DNA of 64,000 bases from an uncultured Pelagibacteraceae bacterium (GCA_902601315.1 CACKMS010000006.1:1-64000); one strand, 5' to 3'. Shown: positions 1 to 9,273, numbered from the stretch's first letter. Notes: a model not told the origin generated them from the sequence alone. Program-made: numbers and translations.

Positions 1-818
1 GTAAAACACTAAAACTTTTAGGCACAGTTGGGGAACCAATTAATCCTGAGGCATGGATGTGGTATTATAAAACTGTTGGAAATTCTAAATGCCCAATTGT
101 TGATACATGGTGGCAAACTGAAACAGGTGGAATTATGATTGCTCCTCAAACTGGTGCTATTCCACTTAAGCCAGGTTCAGCAACAAAACCTTTTTATGGA
201 ATTAAACCTGTTCTCGTTGATAAAAATGGAGCTGAAATTAAAGGCGCTGGAGAGGGAAGACTTTGCATTGGTCAATCATGGCCCGGTCAAATGAGAACAG
301 TTTATGGGGATCATCAAAGGTTTATTGATACTTACTTCTCTCAGTTCAATGGAAAATATTTTACAGGAGATGGATGTAGAAGAGATAAAGATGGTTATTA
401 TTGGATAACAGGTAGAGTGGATGATGTAATTATAGTGTCAGGACATAACTTGGGAACTGCAGAAATTGAAAGTGCATTTGTCGCTCATCCAAAAGTAGCG
501 GAGGCAGCAGTAGTTGGGTATCCACATGATATAAAGGGGAATGGTCTCTACTGTTATGTAACTTTAAATGCTGGTGAAACAGAAACAGGAGAACTTGAAA
601 GAGATTTAAAACTTTGGGTAAGAAAACAAATTGGACCTTTAGCAACCCCAGACCTTATTCATTTTACTCCAGGTCTACCAAAAACAAGATCTGGTAAAAT
701 TATGAGGAGAATTTTGAGAAAGATTGCTGCTAATGAACATGAGCAATTAGGTGATACTACCACTTTAGCAGACCCTAGTGTTGTAAACAGTTTAGTTGAA
801 AATAGAAAAAATATTTAA
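1..818 (+). CDS. acs: Acetyl-CoA synthetase, C-terminal part (5' end outside window)
   Basis: This is the C-terminal ~270 residues of an AMP-forming acetyl-CoA synthetase, which activates acetate to acetyl-CoA via acetyl-AMP in the cytoplasm. The reading frame is open to the window edge, so the gene is cut by the window and not broken. Adenylate-forming family motifs are visible in order: [17 protein letters not shown], the hinge [18 protein letters not shown] and, near the end, [11 protein letters not shown], whose Lys is the catalytic residue regulated by acetylation in this family. Its stop overlaps the stop of the opposite-strand gene by 4 nt. An acetate-type symporter lies just downstream, which supports acetate as substrate. 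Propionyl-CoA synthetase is a less likely alternative. Confidence 0.95.
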   Translation, partial: KTLKLLGTVGEPINPEAWMWYYKTVGNSKCPIVDTWWQTETGGIMIAPQTGAIPLKPGSATKPFYGIKPVLVDKNGAEIKGAGEGRLCIGQSWPGQMRTVYGDHQRFIDTYFSQFNGKYFTGDGCRRDKDGYYWITGRVDDVIIVSGHNLGTAEIESAFVAHPKVAEAAVVGYPHDIKGNGLYCYVTLNAGETETGELERDLKLWVRKQIGPLATPDLIHFTPGLPKTRSGKIMRRILRKIAANEHEQLGDTTTLADPSVVNSLVENRKNI

Positions 819-1438
819 AATTGAATTAAACTTACAAATTCTTTTTTTATAATATCCCATTTTAAAATCATTGAATTAAGTACAATTTGTCGATCTAATG
901 TTTTTAACTCTTCTGCTATTGGAGCCCATTTATATAATGACAGGGCGCTAGGGTTGAATGGCAAATCCTGATAATATTCATTCCAGTTAATTTTCTCTAA
1001 TCTTTCATCAAAACTTTTTCTAGCAGTCTCTATAATCTCAAGCGGCATCTTGTTTGAAATTTCATCATCTAAAATTTTATTGAATATTTCTTTTGCTTTA
1101 CTTATTTCTTGAAAATTAAAATTTACATTTAAATATGAGAAAGTATAAAAAGTTAAATCCTGCAAGGATACAGAATATATATTCCATTTTGCAAGGTTTA
1201 CTGATCCCATAAAAACATCATTTTCAAAATGAAGCACATATCTTGTTCCCATTCTAGTTTTTAAATAATTATACAAAGTTACTTGGGTTACCCATGCTGA
1301 TTTTGTTTGAATAAACTCCTCCAAATGATCTAAATTTTTAATTTTTTTCTTTGGAATAAAAGCTTTAAACATAGCGAATAAATATATTTTGAAATCTCTG
1401 AGTGTCAGATCCTTCCAAGTTAACTTATATTTTCCCAT
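815..1438 (-). CDS. Conserved hypothetical protein (alphaproteobacterial type)
   Basis: A 207-residue protein of unknown function. The frame can be extended to a TTG at 1459, but the ATG at 1438 ([10 protein letters not shown]) is the more natural start. No signal peptide or convincing membrane segment is seen. The middle block, with [19 protein letters not shown] and [16 protein letters not shown], resembles as I remember it a conserved alphaproteobacterial family of unknown role. That resemblance is from memory and unverified. It sits on the opposite strand between acs and the acetate-type symporter, and its stop overlaps that of acs by 4 nt. A link to acetate use is only suggested by position. 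Confidence 0.7.
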   Translation of the reverse strand: MGKYKLTWKDLTLRDFKIYLFAMFKAFIPKKKIKNLDHLEEFIQTKSAWVTQVTLYNYLKTRMGTRYVLHFENDVFMGSVNLAKWNIYSVSLQDLTFYTFSYLNVNFNFQEISKAKEIFNKILDDEISNKMPLEIIETARKSFDERLEKINWNEYYQDLPFNPSALSLYKWAPIAEELKTLDRQIVLNSMILKWDIIKKEFVSLIQF

Positions 1439-1573
1439 AATTATTGTGAGGTAAGTCAATTATACCCTAAAAAGGTAAGTAAATAAGTACTTTATATGTA
1501 CAATTTTTAGTCTTTTCAAAGCTCTCATAATGGTTATGGTTTTATTAAGTTATAACTTAATAGAGAGGTAAAA

Positions 1574-1834
1574 ATGTCAAATCAAACAAAACATTGGGAA
1601 AAATCCCGTGGCTTGTTATTAATAACACTTGCTATCTGGTTTGTTTTCTCAATCGGCATCTTTCTCTTTGGAGCTGAAATGAACGAGGTCACTGGACCTT
1701 TTGGATATCCATGGACATATTGGTTTACATGTCAAGGATCTCTTGGAATCTTTGTAATTTTAATTTTCTGGTTTGCAAATAGGCAAGAAAAAATTGATGA
1801 AGAGTTCGGCTTTAGCGAAAGAGAGGACGAATAA
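1574..1834 (+). CDS. DUF4212 small membrane subunit of sodium:solute symporter
   Basis: An 86-residue inner-membrane protein with two hydrophobic helices (about residues 13-33 and 51-68) and a charged C-terminal tail. The loop GPFGYPWTYWFTCQGSLG is typical of the DUF4212 family, small proteins encoded directly before acetate/pyruvate-type sodium symporters and thought to be their partner subunit. A purine-rich ribosome site, gagagg, lies at 1563-1568, six bases before the ATG. The stop overlaps the start of the next gene (taATG), so the two are translationally coupled. Substrate is not readable from this subunit. Confidence 0.88.
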   Translation: MSNQTKHWEKSRGLLLITLAIWFVFSIGIFLFGAEMNEVTGPFGYPWTYWFTCQGSLGIFVILIFWFANRQEKIDEEFGFSEREDE

Positions 1835-3645
1835 TGAAAGGTAGTTTTATAGATAATTTGCCAAGAATTTATGGAATCTATACTGGAGGATTTGTAGGTT
1901 TCATAGTCATCATGGCAATTGCTGAACAGATGGGTATGTCTGCTAAAGCGATAGGTATCGCTTTTGTTGCATTTACAGTATTCATCTATGCATTAATTGG
2001 TTATCTATCACGAACAGCCCAAGCAGATGCTTATTACGTAGCTGGAAGGCAAGTACCAACGGTATTCAATGGAATGGCCACAGCAGCAGACTGGATGTCT
2101 GGTGCTTCATTCGTTGCAATGGCAGGTGGTATTTACTTTAAAGGTTATGGTTATATGGCTCTACTTGTAGGTTGGACTGGTGGTTACGTGCTTGTTGCAT
2201 CCTTGTTAGCACCATACTTAAGAAAATTTGGCTGTTACACAGTCCCAGATTTTATAGGTACAAGATACGGTGGTAATTTAGCTAGGTTCTGTGCAGTGGT
2301 TGTTTTAACTGTTGCTTCATTTACTTATGTAACAGCTCAAATTAACGCTACAGGTACTATTGCATCTGTTGCACTTGATATTCCATTTCAGTACGCTGTT
2401 TATATTGGATTAATAAGTATTTTATTATGTTCAATGTTAGGTGGTATGAGAGGAGTAACTTGGACACAGGTTGCACAATATATCGTACTAATTATAGCTT
2501 ACCTACTTCCAGTATTCTGGATCAGTAACAAAATGGGTGCAGGGTTCTTCCCTCACTTTATGTTAGCTGATGAGGTTGCTAGAATTGGTGAACTTGAACA
2601 ACAATTTGGTTTCATCGCAAATTCTAAGGAAGATCTTGCTTTGGTACCAAAAGGTTTAGCTGGTATAACTAAAGCTCACTCTGCGGTTAACGCTACACCT
2701 TGGGCATTTATTTCATTAGCACTGGCGATGATGATGGGAACAGCTTCATTACCACACGTTATGATGAGATACTTCACTACTCCAAGTGTAAAAGCAGCTA
2801 GAAAATCAGTAGGTTGGTCATTATTCTTTATCTTCTTACTTTATTCTTCTGCTCCGATGTTAGCTACACTATCTAAGTTGTCATTGATTGATCCTACTTT
2901 ATCAACTGGTATAATCGGTAAATCAATAGCAGAAGTTCAAGCTATAGATTGGTATCAAAACTGGAACCAAGCTAATCTGATGTTTGTTAGCGACTTTAAC
3001 GGAAATGGAACTCTTGAATTAAATGAGTTTTTCATGGGTGGTAAAGCCGTAGTATTAGCAACACCAGAAATAGCAGGATTACCTTATGTAATCTCAGGTC
3101 TTGTTGCTGCTGGAGGTATGGCTGCTGCCATGTCAACAGCTGATGGTTTAATTCTAGCGATTGCAAACGCAATCTCACACGATGTTTACTATAAAATCAT
3201 CGATCCAAAAGCTGAGACTGCAAAAAGACTGACTGTTGCAAGGGTATTACTTGTAGTAATTGGTTTTGCTGGAGCAACTATCGCAGCGATGGAGATACAA
3301 GGTATCTTAGGTTCAGTTATTTGGGCATTTGACTTTGCGATGTCTGGATTGTTCTTCCCACTTGTACTAGGTGTATGGTGGAAGAGAGCTAACAGACAAG
3401 GTGCAATTGCCGGAATGATCTTAGGTTTAGTTTCTGGTGCTTGGTACTTAGTTTGGGTACGAAGTGGTGGAAGTGGTTTCCTAGGTATTACACAATTGAC
3501 ATTTGGTATCTTTGGATCAGCTGTAAGTTTAGTTTCTATGGTTATTGTAAGTTTAATGACACAAGAGCCAGATAAAGCTACTCAAAAAATGGTTGATAAT
3601 GTACGTGTACCGAGTGGTAAAACAATTCTTGGTAAACAACACTAA
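1834..3645 (+). CDS. actP: Sodium:solute symporter, acetate permease (ActP/VC_2705) type
   Basis: A 603-residue polytopic inner-membrane transporter of the SSS family, with about 13 hydrophobic segments. The blocks YYVAGRQVPTVFNGMATAAD and VAAGGMAAAMSTADGLILAI are typical of cation/acetate symporters, which bring in acetate or related short monocarboxylates with Na+. Residues 387-398 (DFNGNGTLELNE) form a textbook EF-hand calcium loop in the region between helices; this is discussed as a finding. The gene is coupled to the DUF4212 subunit by a one-base overlap and ends in a hairpin terminator. Nearby acs supports acetate, but pyruvate or propionate cannot be excluded. Confidence 0.9.
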   Translation: MKGSFIDNLPRIYGIYTGGFVGFIVIMAIAEQMGMSAKAIGIAFVAFTVFIYALIGYLSRTAQADAYYVAGRQVPTVFNGMATAADWMSGASFVAMAGGIYFKGYGYMALLVGWTGGYVLVASLLAPYLRKFGCYTVPDFIGTRYGGNLARFCAVVVLTVASFTYVTAQINATGTIASVALDIPFQYAVYIGLISILLCSMLGGMRGVTWTQVAQYIVLIIAYLLPVFWISNKMGAGFFPHFMLADEVARIGELEQQFGFIANSKEDLALVPKGLAGITKAHSAVNATPWAFISLALAMMMGTASLPHVMMRYFTTPSVKAARKSVGWSLFFIFLLYSSAPMLATLSKLSLIDPTLSTGIIGKSIAEVQAIDWYQNWNQANLMFVSDFNGNGTLELNEFFMGGKAVVLATPEIAGLPYVISGLVAAGGMAAAMSTADGLILAIANAISHDVYYKIIDPKAETAKRLTVARVLLVVIGFAGATIAAMEIQGILGSVIWAFDFAMSGLFFPLVLGVWWKRANRQGAIAGMILGLVSGAWYLVWVRSGGSGFLGITQLTFGIFGSAVSLVSMVIVSLMTQEPDKATQKMVDNVRVPSGKTILGKQH

Positions 3646-3657
3646 ATAAACTCTTTT

Positions 3658-3690
3658 AAGGGGCGATTAATTTCGCCCCTTTAATTTCAA
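3658..3690 (+). terminator. Hairpin terminator after the symporter operon
   Basis: A perfect 9-bp inverted repeat (AAGGGGCGA at 3658-3666, TCGCCCCTT at 3673-3681) with a 6-base loop starts 12 bases after the symporter stop. The following tract is only partly T-rich, so it may be a moderate terminator or a 3' stabilising hairpin. It is one of only two GC-rich hairpins I see between genes. Confidence 0.75.
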
Positions 3691-3714
3691 CTATTTTTCC
3701 AATATAAATTTTAG

Positions 3715-4071
3715 ATGTCAGCAAACTTTCATCCTTTAATCTATTTTATAGATTATTTACTTGGAATAATTATGTGGACCTTGATTGGAAGAGTTGCAAT
3801 GAATATTTTCCAGCGTGAAGACTCTGAGTTTTTTTTCATGAAAGTTTTTGTTAAATATACAAATCCTTTGATTAATGTATTTAAACCAATAACTCCTTCT
3901 TTTATTATTGGGCCTCTGGTGCCATTATATGTCGCTTGGTTTTTTTATATGATTAGATTTTATTTAATGCCTTGGATATTGGGTTATTCTGTAATGGGAA
4001 TGTTGTCTTTTCCTCTTGAGAGTGAAATTTCAAGACAAATCTACCAATTTTTTAATTCATTTAAATTTTAA
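3715..4071 (+). CDS. Small integral membrane protein, possibly YggT-like
   Basis: A 118-residue protein with hydrophobic segments near residues 8-28 and 62-96 and almost no soluble part. The stretch NPLINVFKPITPSF followed by a hydrophobic helix faintly recalls the YggT family (NP..rP.r...P), whose members are small membrane proteins linked to cell shape or ion homeostasis. I am not sure of this match. It lies alone after the terminator and only a few bases ahead of rpe, so it is probably co-transcribed with rpe, the heparinase-like gene and purH. Confidence 0.7.
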   Translation: MSANFHPLIYFIDYLLGIIMWTLIGRVAMNIFQREDSEFFFMKVFVKYTNPLINVFKPITPSFIIGPLVPLYVAWFFYMIRFYLMPWILGYSVMGMLSFPLESEISRQIYQFFNSFKF

Positions 4072-4098
4072 AAATTGGTACTAGTAAATCTAGCACTA

Positions 4099-4758
4099 AT
4101 GAAAAAAATTCAAATTTCACCATCAATTTTATCAGCAGATTTTAGTCAATTGGCAAATGAAATAAAACGGCTTGAAGAAGGTGGGGCAGACATGATCCAC
4201 GTTGATGTGATGGATGGACATTTCGTTCCTAATCTCACAATTGGTCCACCAGTCATTAAGTCACTTAGAAAACATTGTTCATTGAAGTTTGATGTACACT
4301 TAATGATATCCCCGGTGCATAAATATATAAAAGACTTTTCAGATGCTGGAGCTGATATTATTACATTTCATCCAGAAGCAACAGAAAATATGAAAGAAAC
4401 AATATCATTAGTTAAAAGTTTGAATAAAAAAGTAGGTGTTTCATTAAATCCTGATACAGAAATTAAAATAATATCCGACTACTTAGACAATATTGACTTA
4501 GTATTAATAATGAGCGTATTTCCTGGTTTTGGAGGCCAAAAATTTATGCCAGAGGTATTGAATAAAATAAAATCACTCAAAGAAATAAAAGACAAAAATA
4601 ATTATAATTTTGATATTGAAGTTGATGGTGGGGTTAATTTTTCAAACTCTAAAGATATTCTAAATGCTGGAGCAAATATATTAGTCTCTGGTACTACAAT
4701 TTTTAAAGAAAATAGAGGGGACATTAAAAAAAATATTGAGACACTAAGATTAGTGTAA
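4099..4758 (+). CDS. rpe: Ribulose-phosphate 3-epimerase
   Basis: Interconverts ribulose 5-phosphate and xylulose 5-phosphate in the non-oxidative pentose phosphate pathway. The protein has 219 residues when begun at the ATG at 4099 (MKKIQISPSILSADFSQL), which fits the family N-terminus. An upstream in-frame TTG at 4075 would add 8 poorly matching residues. Family motifs seen are HVDVMDGHFVPN, FDVHLMI, MSVFPGFGGQKF and DIEVDGGVN, including the catalytic Asp residues and metal-binding His positions of the TIM barrel. It is followed after one base by the heparinase-like gene, suggesting one operon. Confidence 0.96.
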   Translation: MKKIQISPSILSADFSQLANEIKRLEEGGADMIHVDVMDGHFVPNLTIGPPVIKSLRKHCSLKFDVHLMISPVHKYIKDFSDAGADIITFHPEATENMKETISLVKSLNKKVGVSLNPDTEIKIISDYLDNIDLVLIMSVFPGFGGQKFMPEVLNKIKSLKEIKDKNNYNFDIEVDGGVNFSNSKDILNAGANILVSGTTIFKENRGDIKKNIETLRLV

Positions 4759-4759
4759 A

Positions 4760-6391
4760 ATGAAATTGAATAATTTCACGCTGATTATAAATCGATCACT
4801 TTATATATTTTTAAAAAAAATAAGAAAAATTTACTTAGGTTCCTCGATTTACGACAAGAGAATCTCATCAAAAAATCTTAAAGCATTAACTTATAAACCT
4901 TCCTTAAAAATTTTTGGTTCTATCGCAAAATATGAAAAAACAAAAAATAAAATTGAAGATTTTGAAACAGACAAAATTTGGGAAGTAAATAAACTTTCTT
5001 ATAAGGACTATAAAAAATTAAATAATTTTTTTTGGCTATTTTCAGTTGACTTAAAGTCTTCTAAAAAAATTTGTATATCAATAATTAATAAATGGATTGA
5101 GAGTAATCAAAAATACAATGATGATTTGTGGGAAATCGATACATTGTCGAGAAGAATTATTTCATGGATCACGAACTCACAATTAACATACGAGGAGGGA
5201 GATAAGATATATAAAGAGAAATTTAGTAAGATAATTTTTAAACAAACAAATCATTTAATTAATGAAATAAAAAGATCGGACAATTACCATGATAAATTAA
5301 TAGGATGTTCTGCAATTATTTTAACAGGAATATCTTATAATGAAGAAGAATATTTAGATTTTGGACTAGAACTATTAAAAAAAATAATCACGTCCTGCTT
5401 CGATACAGAATATTTTCCAAAATCTAGAAATATTAGACAACTAGTATTCTACTTAAAATATTTTATTATTTTAAGAGAGTTTTTAAAAGAGTCATCCAAT
5501 GAAATCCCTGAATATCTTGATGAGATAATTTTTCACTTGGGCAAGGGATATAACTTTGTTTGGGGTTCAGTTAAACAAAGCTTATTATTTAATGGTAATC
5601 ATAATAGCAATTTAGAAGATTTTGATGTTTATCTGGATTATCAAAAATACTCTTTTAAAAGCGACAAAAGAGATCTAGGTGGATACAGCATTTTAAAAAA
5701 TAAAAATATAATTTTAGGAATGGATATTGGATCTTCTCCAGAAAGTAAATTTTCTGAAAATTACCAAAGTGGACCTCTTTCGTTTGAAGCGATATATAAA
5801 GGAACAAAAATAATTTGTAATTCAGGGTATTATCAAAACACAAAAAACAAATTGAATTTAATTTCAAGATCAACAGCGGCACACTCTACTTTGATATTAA
5901 ATAATAACTCTATAGTTACTTTTGAGAAAAATTTTAAAGGTAAAATATTAAATAAATTAAATTTTAATATTTTAAACAAAAATATTGTATGTGAAAATAA
6001 CTATTGGCTAATTAAAAGTTCCCATGATGGATATTTAAAAAATTATGGAACTATTCATGAAAGGTTATTGGAATTTTACCCAGAAAAAAATAAATTTGTA
6101 GGTACAGATAAGCTTATCAAAAATAAAAATTTCATACCTACAAGTTTTGATATTAGATTCCATTTGATGCCAACAACGAAAGTAACGAAAACTCAGGATA
6201 AAAATACAATACTAATAGAACTTGAAAATTCTGCTTGGAAATTTTATTCAGCAAACGGATCTATTGATGTTGAAACTGGATTATATTTTGGTAATAAAAA
6301 TAATTATTTAGAAAATCAAAATATATTTATCTCTGGTTTGACTGAAAAAAATGATCAAGTAATAAAATGGGAAATAACTAAGATTGAATGA
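4760..6391 (+). CDS. Heparinase II/III-family protein
   Basis: A 543-residue protein resembling the heparinase II/III family, whose members are polysaccharide lyases acting on uronic-acid polymers. The first ~260 residues look alpha-helical (WEIDTLSRRIISWI; SCFDTEYFPKSRNIRQLVFYL), as in the toroid domain. The C-terminal half contains GGYSILKNKNIILGMDIG, GPLSFEAIYKG and the stretch around STAAHSTLILNNNS, typical of the beta-sandwich domain. No clear signal peptide is seen, although the N-terminus is basic and partly hydrophobic. Alphaproteobacteria often carry such a gene just before purH, and the same is seen here with an ATGA overlap. Substrate is unknown; a role in envelope polysaccharide turnover is as likely as degradation of external sugar. 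Confidence 0.85.
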   Translation: MKLNNFTLIINRSLYIFLKKIRKIYLGSSIYDKRISSKNLKALTYKPSLKIFGSIAKYEKTKNKIEDFETDKIWEVNKLSYKDYKKLNNFFWLFSVDLKSSKKICISIINKWIESNQKYNDDLWEIDTLSRRIISWITNSQLTYEEGDKIYKEKFSKIIFKQTNHLINEIKRSDNYHDKLIGCSAIILTGISYNEEEYLDFGLELLKKIITSCFDTEYFPKSRNIRQLVFYLKYFIILREFLKESSNEIPEYLDEIIFHLGKGYNFVWGSVKQSLLFNGNHNSNLEDFDVYLDYQKYSFKSDKRDLGGYSILKNKNIILGMDIGSSPESKFSENYQSGPLSFEAIYKGTKIICNSGYYQNTKNKLNLISRSTAAHSTLILNNNSIVTFEKNFKGKILNKLNFNILNKNIVCENNYWLIKSSHDGYLKNYGTIHERLLEFYPEKNKFVGTDKLIKNKNFIPTSFDIRFHLMPTTKVTKTQDKNTILIELENSAWKFYSANGSIDVETGLYFGNKNNYLENQNIFISGLTEKNDQVIKWEITKIE

Positions 6392-7929
6392 AAAAAATTT
6401 CACAGGCTCTAATTTCAGTTTCGGATAAACATAACTTAAAAAAAATCTTAAAAGTCCTTAAAAAATTTAGGATCAAAATTATAAGCTCTGGCGGAACATT
6501 TAAAGAAATAAAAAATCATGGTTTTAAATGTAATGAGGTTTCAAATTTTACAAAGTTTCCAGAAATTCTTGATGGAAGAGTGAAAACCTTGCACCCAAAA
6601 ATTCATGCTGGAATTTTAAATGAAAGAAATAAAAAATCTCACAAACTTGCAATGAAATCTTATAATTTTGAAAATATAGATTTAGTAATAGTAAATTTTT
6701 ACCCATTCGAGAAAGCCGTTAATGAAAATACAAATCACAATAAAATTATAGAAAATATTGATATTGGTGGACCAACAATGGTCAGAGCGGCAGCAAAAAA
6801 TTATAAAGATGTCACAATTATCACAAAATTGGGTCAATACGAAAAATTAATATCGGAATTAAATGAAAATAAAGGATCAACTTCATTATCTTTTAGACGA
6901 CAAATGTCTGAGGAAGCTTTTACTGAAACAGCATCATACGATGCAATGATTTCAAATTACTTTTTAGAAAAAAATAAGACAAGTTTCCCAATTAAAAAAG
7001 TAATATCAACAAATCTAGTTGAAAAACTTAGATATGGAGAAAACCCACATCAGATTGCTTCAATATATAGCTATTCCTTGTCAACAAATTTAGATCAGTT
7101 ACATGGAAAAAAACTCAGTTATAATAATTATAACGATATATATGCAGCACTTAACGCGTCGAAATCATTACCTGCTGGAGTTGGTACAGTAATTGTTAAA
7201 CATGCAAATCCTTGTGGTGTATCAATTAATAAAAACAAAGTTAGTAGTTTTAAGGAAGCGCTAACTGCAGATCCTATAAGTGCTTTTGGTGGAATTGTTT
7301 CATGTAATTTTAAAATTAATACCAAAATAGCAGTTGAATTATCTAAAACTTATTTTGAAGTAGTAATTGGAAATGGTTATGAGAAAGATGCTATTAGAAT
7401 CTTAAAAAAAAGGAAAAATTTAAGAATAATAGATTCTTCAAAAATTAAATTAGAAAACATAAATAGTATCGTATCAAATTTTAACTCTCTACTCATACAA
7501 TCACCTGATAATAAAAAGTTTGAGAGTAATAATTTTCAAGTAGTTTCTAAAAAAAAACCTTCGTCTAAAATATTTAGAGAGCTAATGTTTGCCCTAAATG
7601 TTTGCAGATATGTAAAATCTAATGCAATTGTACTTACTTCTAACACTAGAACAGTTGGAATAGGATCAGGTCAACCTAGCCGCCTAGATAGCTGTAAAAT
7701 TGCAATTGATAAAATGCATAACTTTCAAAAAATTAAAGAGAGTGATGAAGTAGTTGCTGCTTCTGATGCTTTTTTTCCTTTTGTAGATGGAATTGAAACT
7801 TTGATTCAAGCAGGTGTAAGTGCTGTTATTCAACCCTCTGGTTCAATTAGGGATAAAGAAATTATAAAATTTGCTGATGAAACAGAGACTGTACTTGTAT
7901 TTTCAAAAACACGTCACTTTAAACATTAG
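6388..7929 (+). CDS. purH: Bifunctional AICAR transformylase/IMP cyclohydrolase
   Basis: Catalyses the last two steps of IMP synthesis. The 513-residue length matches the family. The N-terminal IMP cyclohydrolase (MGS-like) domain shows ISSGGTFKEIKNHG, DGRVKTLHPKIHAG and DIGGPTMVRAAAKN. The C-terminal transformylase domain shows LRYGENPHQIA, VKHANPCGVS, DPISAFGGIVSCN and IGSGQPSRLDS. The start ATG overlaps the heparinase-like stop (ATGA). The 3' end overlaps phhB on the other strand by 11 nt, so no terminator fits between them. Confidence 0.98.
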   Translation: MKKISQALISVSDKHNLKKILKVLKKFRIKIISSGGTFKEIKNHGFKCNEVSNFTKFPEILDGRVKTLHPKIHAGILNERNKKSHKLAMKSYNFENIDLVIVNFYPFEKAVNENTNHNKIIENIDIGGPTMVRAAAKNYKDVTIITKLGQYEKLISELNENKGSTSLSFRRQMSEEAFTETASYDAMISNYFLEKNKTSFPIKKVISTNLVEKLRYGENPHQIASIYSYSLSTNLDQLHGKKLSYNNYNDIYAALNASKSLPAGVGTVIVKHANPCGVSINKNKVSSFKEALTADPISAFGGIVSCNFKINTKIAVELSKTYFEVVIGNGYEKDAIRILKKRKNLRIIDSSKIKLENINSIVSNFNSLLIQSPDNKKFESNNFQVVSKKKPSSKIFRELMFALNVCRYVKSNAIVLTSNTRTVGIGSGQPSRLDSCKIAIDKMHNFQKIKESDEVVAASDAFFPFVDGIETLIQAGVSAVIQPSGSIRDKEIIKFADETETVLVFSKTRHFKH

Positions 7930-8263
7930 TAAGTTTATCAATTTTTGCGGCTAGTATAAAATCACTTTCAGCCAAGCCTTTTATCGCATGAGTATAGATT
8001 TTTATTTTAGCATATCCCCATCCAAACCATATATCTGGGTGATGACCTTCGCTCTCTGCAATTTCTCCAACTTTATTTACAAATTCTTGACTTTTTAAAA
8101 AATTTTCAAATTTATAATCTTTTGTTAAGTGATATCCATCAAGACCATCTTCTTTAACTGACCAACCATCAACTTTTTTTAAAAAGTTATGGATTTCCTC
8201 TATTTTAAAAGGAGGGATGTTTCCCTCACAAGGAACACATTTTTTACTAGCTAAATCACTCAT
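7919..8263 (-). CDS. phhB: Pterin-4a-carbinolamine dehydratase
   Basis: A 114-residue protein of the PCD/DCoH family, which dehydrates 4a-hydroxytetrahydrobiopterin formed by aromatic amino acid hydroxylases. The signature ESEGHHPDIWFGWGYAKI followed by YTHAIKGLAESDFILA holds the conserved His-His-Pro, the later His and the Asp of the active site. The N-terminal CVPCEG is common in bacterial members. No hydroxylase is seen nearby, so the partner may lie elsewhere or the protein may act in another pterin process. It lies 7 bases downstream of the tRNA-Gly on the same strand and could share its transcript. Confidence 0.93.
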   Translation of the reverse strand: MSDLASKKCVPCEGNIPPFKIEEIHNFLKKVDGWSVKEDGLDGYHLTKDYKFENFLKSQEFVNKVGEIAESEGHHPDIWFGWGYAKIKIYTHAIKGLAESDFILAAKIDKLTNV

Positions 8264-8270
8264 AGTTTTT

Positions 8271-8345
8271 TGGAGCGGGCAATGGGACTCGAACCCACGA
8301 CCTTCTCGTTGGCAACGAGACGCTCTACCACTGAGCTATGCCCGC
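8271..8345 (-). tRNA. tRNA-Gly (anticodon GCC)
   Basis: Read on the minus strand, the gene starts GCGGGCA and ends TGCCCGC-T-CCA, giving a perfect 7-bp acceptor stem with an encoded CCA. The D arm (TAGCTCAGTGGTAGAGC), the anticodon loop TTGCCAA closed by TCTCG/CGAGA, and the T loop TTCGAGT are all present. The anticodon GCC reads GGC and GGU glycine codons. It is the only tRNA I see in the window. Confidence 0.97.
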
Positions 8346-8418
8346 TTATTATATTATCTCTAAAATTAATGGCTTTTTTAAAATTAAGCAAGAGGCAAAA
8401 TTAGTTTTAAATAATTTC

Positions 8419-9270
8419 TTATAGATAATACAATTCTTCTAAATTCTTTTTAAAAACCTCATTTACCTTAATTTGAAAATCTTTATCCAACTTATTTTTC
8501 CAATTATTTTCTGGTCCTAAATGAAAAAAAGGTATCTTTGCATTTTTCATTTTTGAGTCTAGTGACTCAGAAAAACCCTTTGTGTTCTCGATTTTTTTTA
8601 AGTTAGAAAAACTTGTACTCGACAAAGCATTAAGTGCTTTATTTTTGTTAAATTCATTATCTTTTTCCATTAGATTATCTATAAATTTTACAATTTTTTT
8701 AAATTCTTCGTAAGTTTGTTTAATTAAATCTTCATATTTGATTACTAATGTTGGAAAAATTTTATTATTAATCCAAGTTTGATAATTCTTTTCCCATGAA
8801 CTTAAAAACTGAAAATCACTATAATCATTTTTTTTAAAATAATCGTATGTAAATTTTCTTTCATTAAGCATAAATTCTAATGATTCTTCATAACTCATTT
8901 CAAAATGATTTTTTATTGAGGTAATGACATTCCGTGGATCTCTTAGAATATAAATTGCACCTACAGTATTTTTTTCGTTTGTGAATTGTGTGTTACCAAT
9001 TTTCCCTAAAAAGTTATGTGTTTTAAAAAATTTAAATTTTTTGTCTTGATTAATTGTGTCTTGCGCTTTAATCCAGTGTTGAGCTGTATCTCCAGGCACT
9101 AAAATATTGTAATCAAATTTTTCAAAGTGCTTTTTTTCAGGAAATTGTCCGATATTTTTTAATAATGAATCATCAGTAAATATACCATCCTCAGAGAAGT
9201 AATAGGAACAAAGAAGTGATCTTATCCATGTGTTTCCACTTTTGGGGTAGGATGCTATCCATAAAATCAT
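8419..9270 (-). CDS. Single-domain sulfotransferase
   Basis: A 283-residue cytosolic-type sulfotransferase, expected to move a sulfuryl group from PAPS to an unknown acceptor. The 5'-phosphosulfate loop is near the N-terminus (ASYPKSGNTWIRSLL, residues ~7-21). The 3'-phosphate motif is YILRDPRNVITSIKNH around residue 110. A late FHLGPENNWKNKLD resembles the C-terminal GxxxxWK region of the family. It begins 3 bases after the TPR-sulfotransferase stop, so the two form an operon. The acceptor could be a lipid, a sugar or a small metabolite; nothing here decides. Confidence 0.9.
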   Translation of the reverse strand: MILWIASYPKSGNTWIRSLLCSYYFSEDGIFTDDSLLKNIGQFPEKKHFEKFDYNILVPGDTAQHWIKAQDTINQDKKFKFFKTHNFLGKIGNTQFTNEKNTVGAIYILRDPRNVITSIKNHFEMSYEESLEFMLNERKFTYDYFKKNDYSDFQFLSSWEKNYQTWINNKIFPTLVIKYEDLIKQTYEEFKKIVKFIDNLMEKDNEFNKNKALNALSSTSFSNLKKIENTKGFSESLDSKMKNAKIPFFHLGPENNWKNKLDKDFQIKVNEVFKKNLEELYYL

Positions 9271-9273
9271 TAT

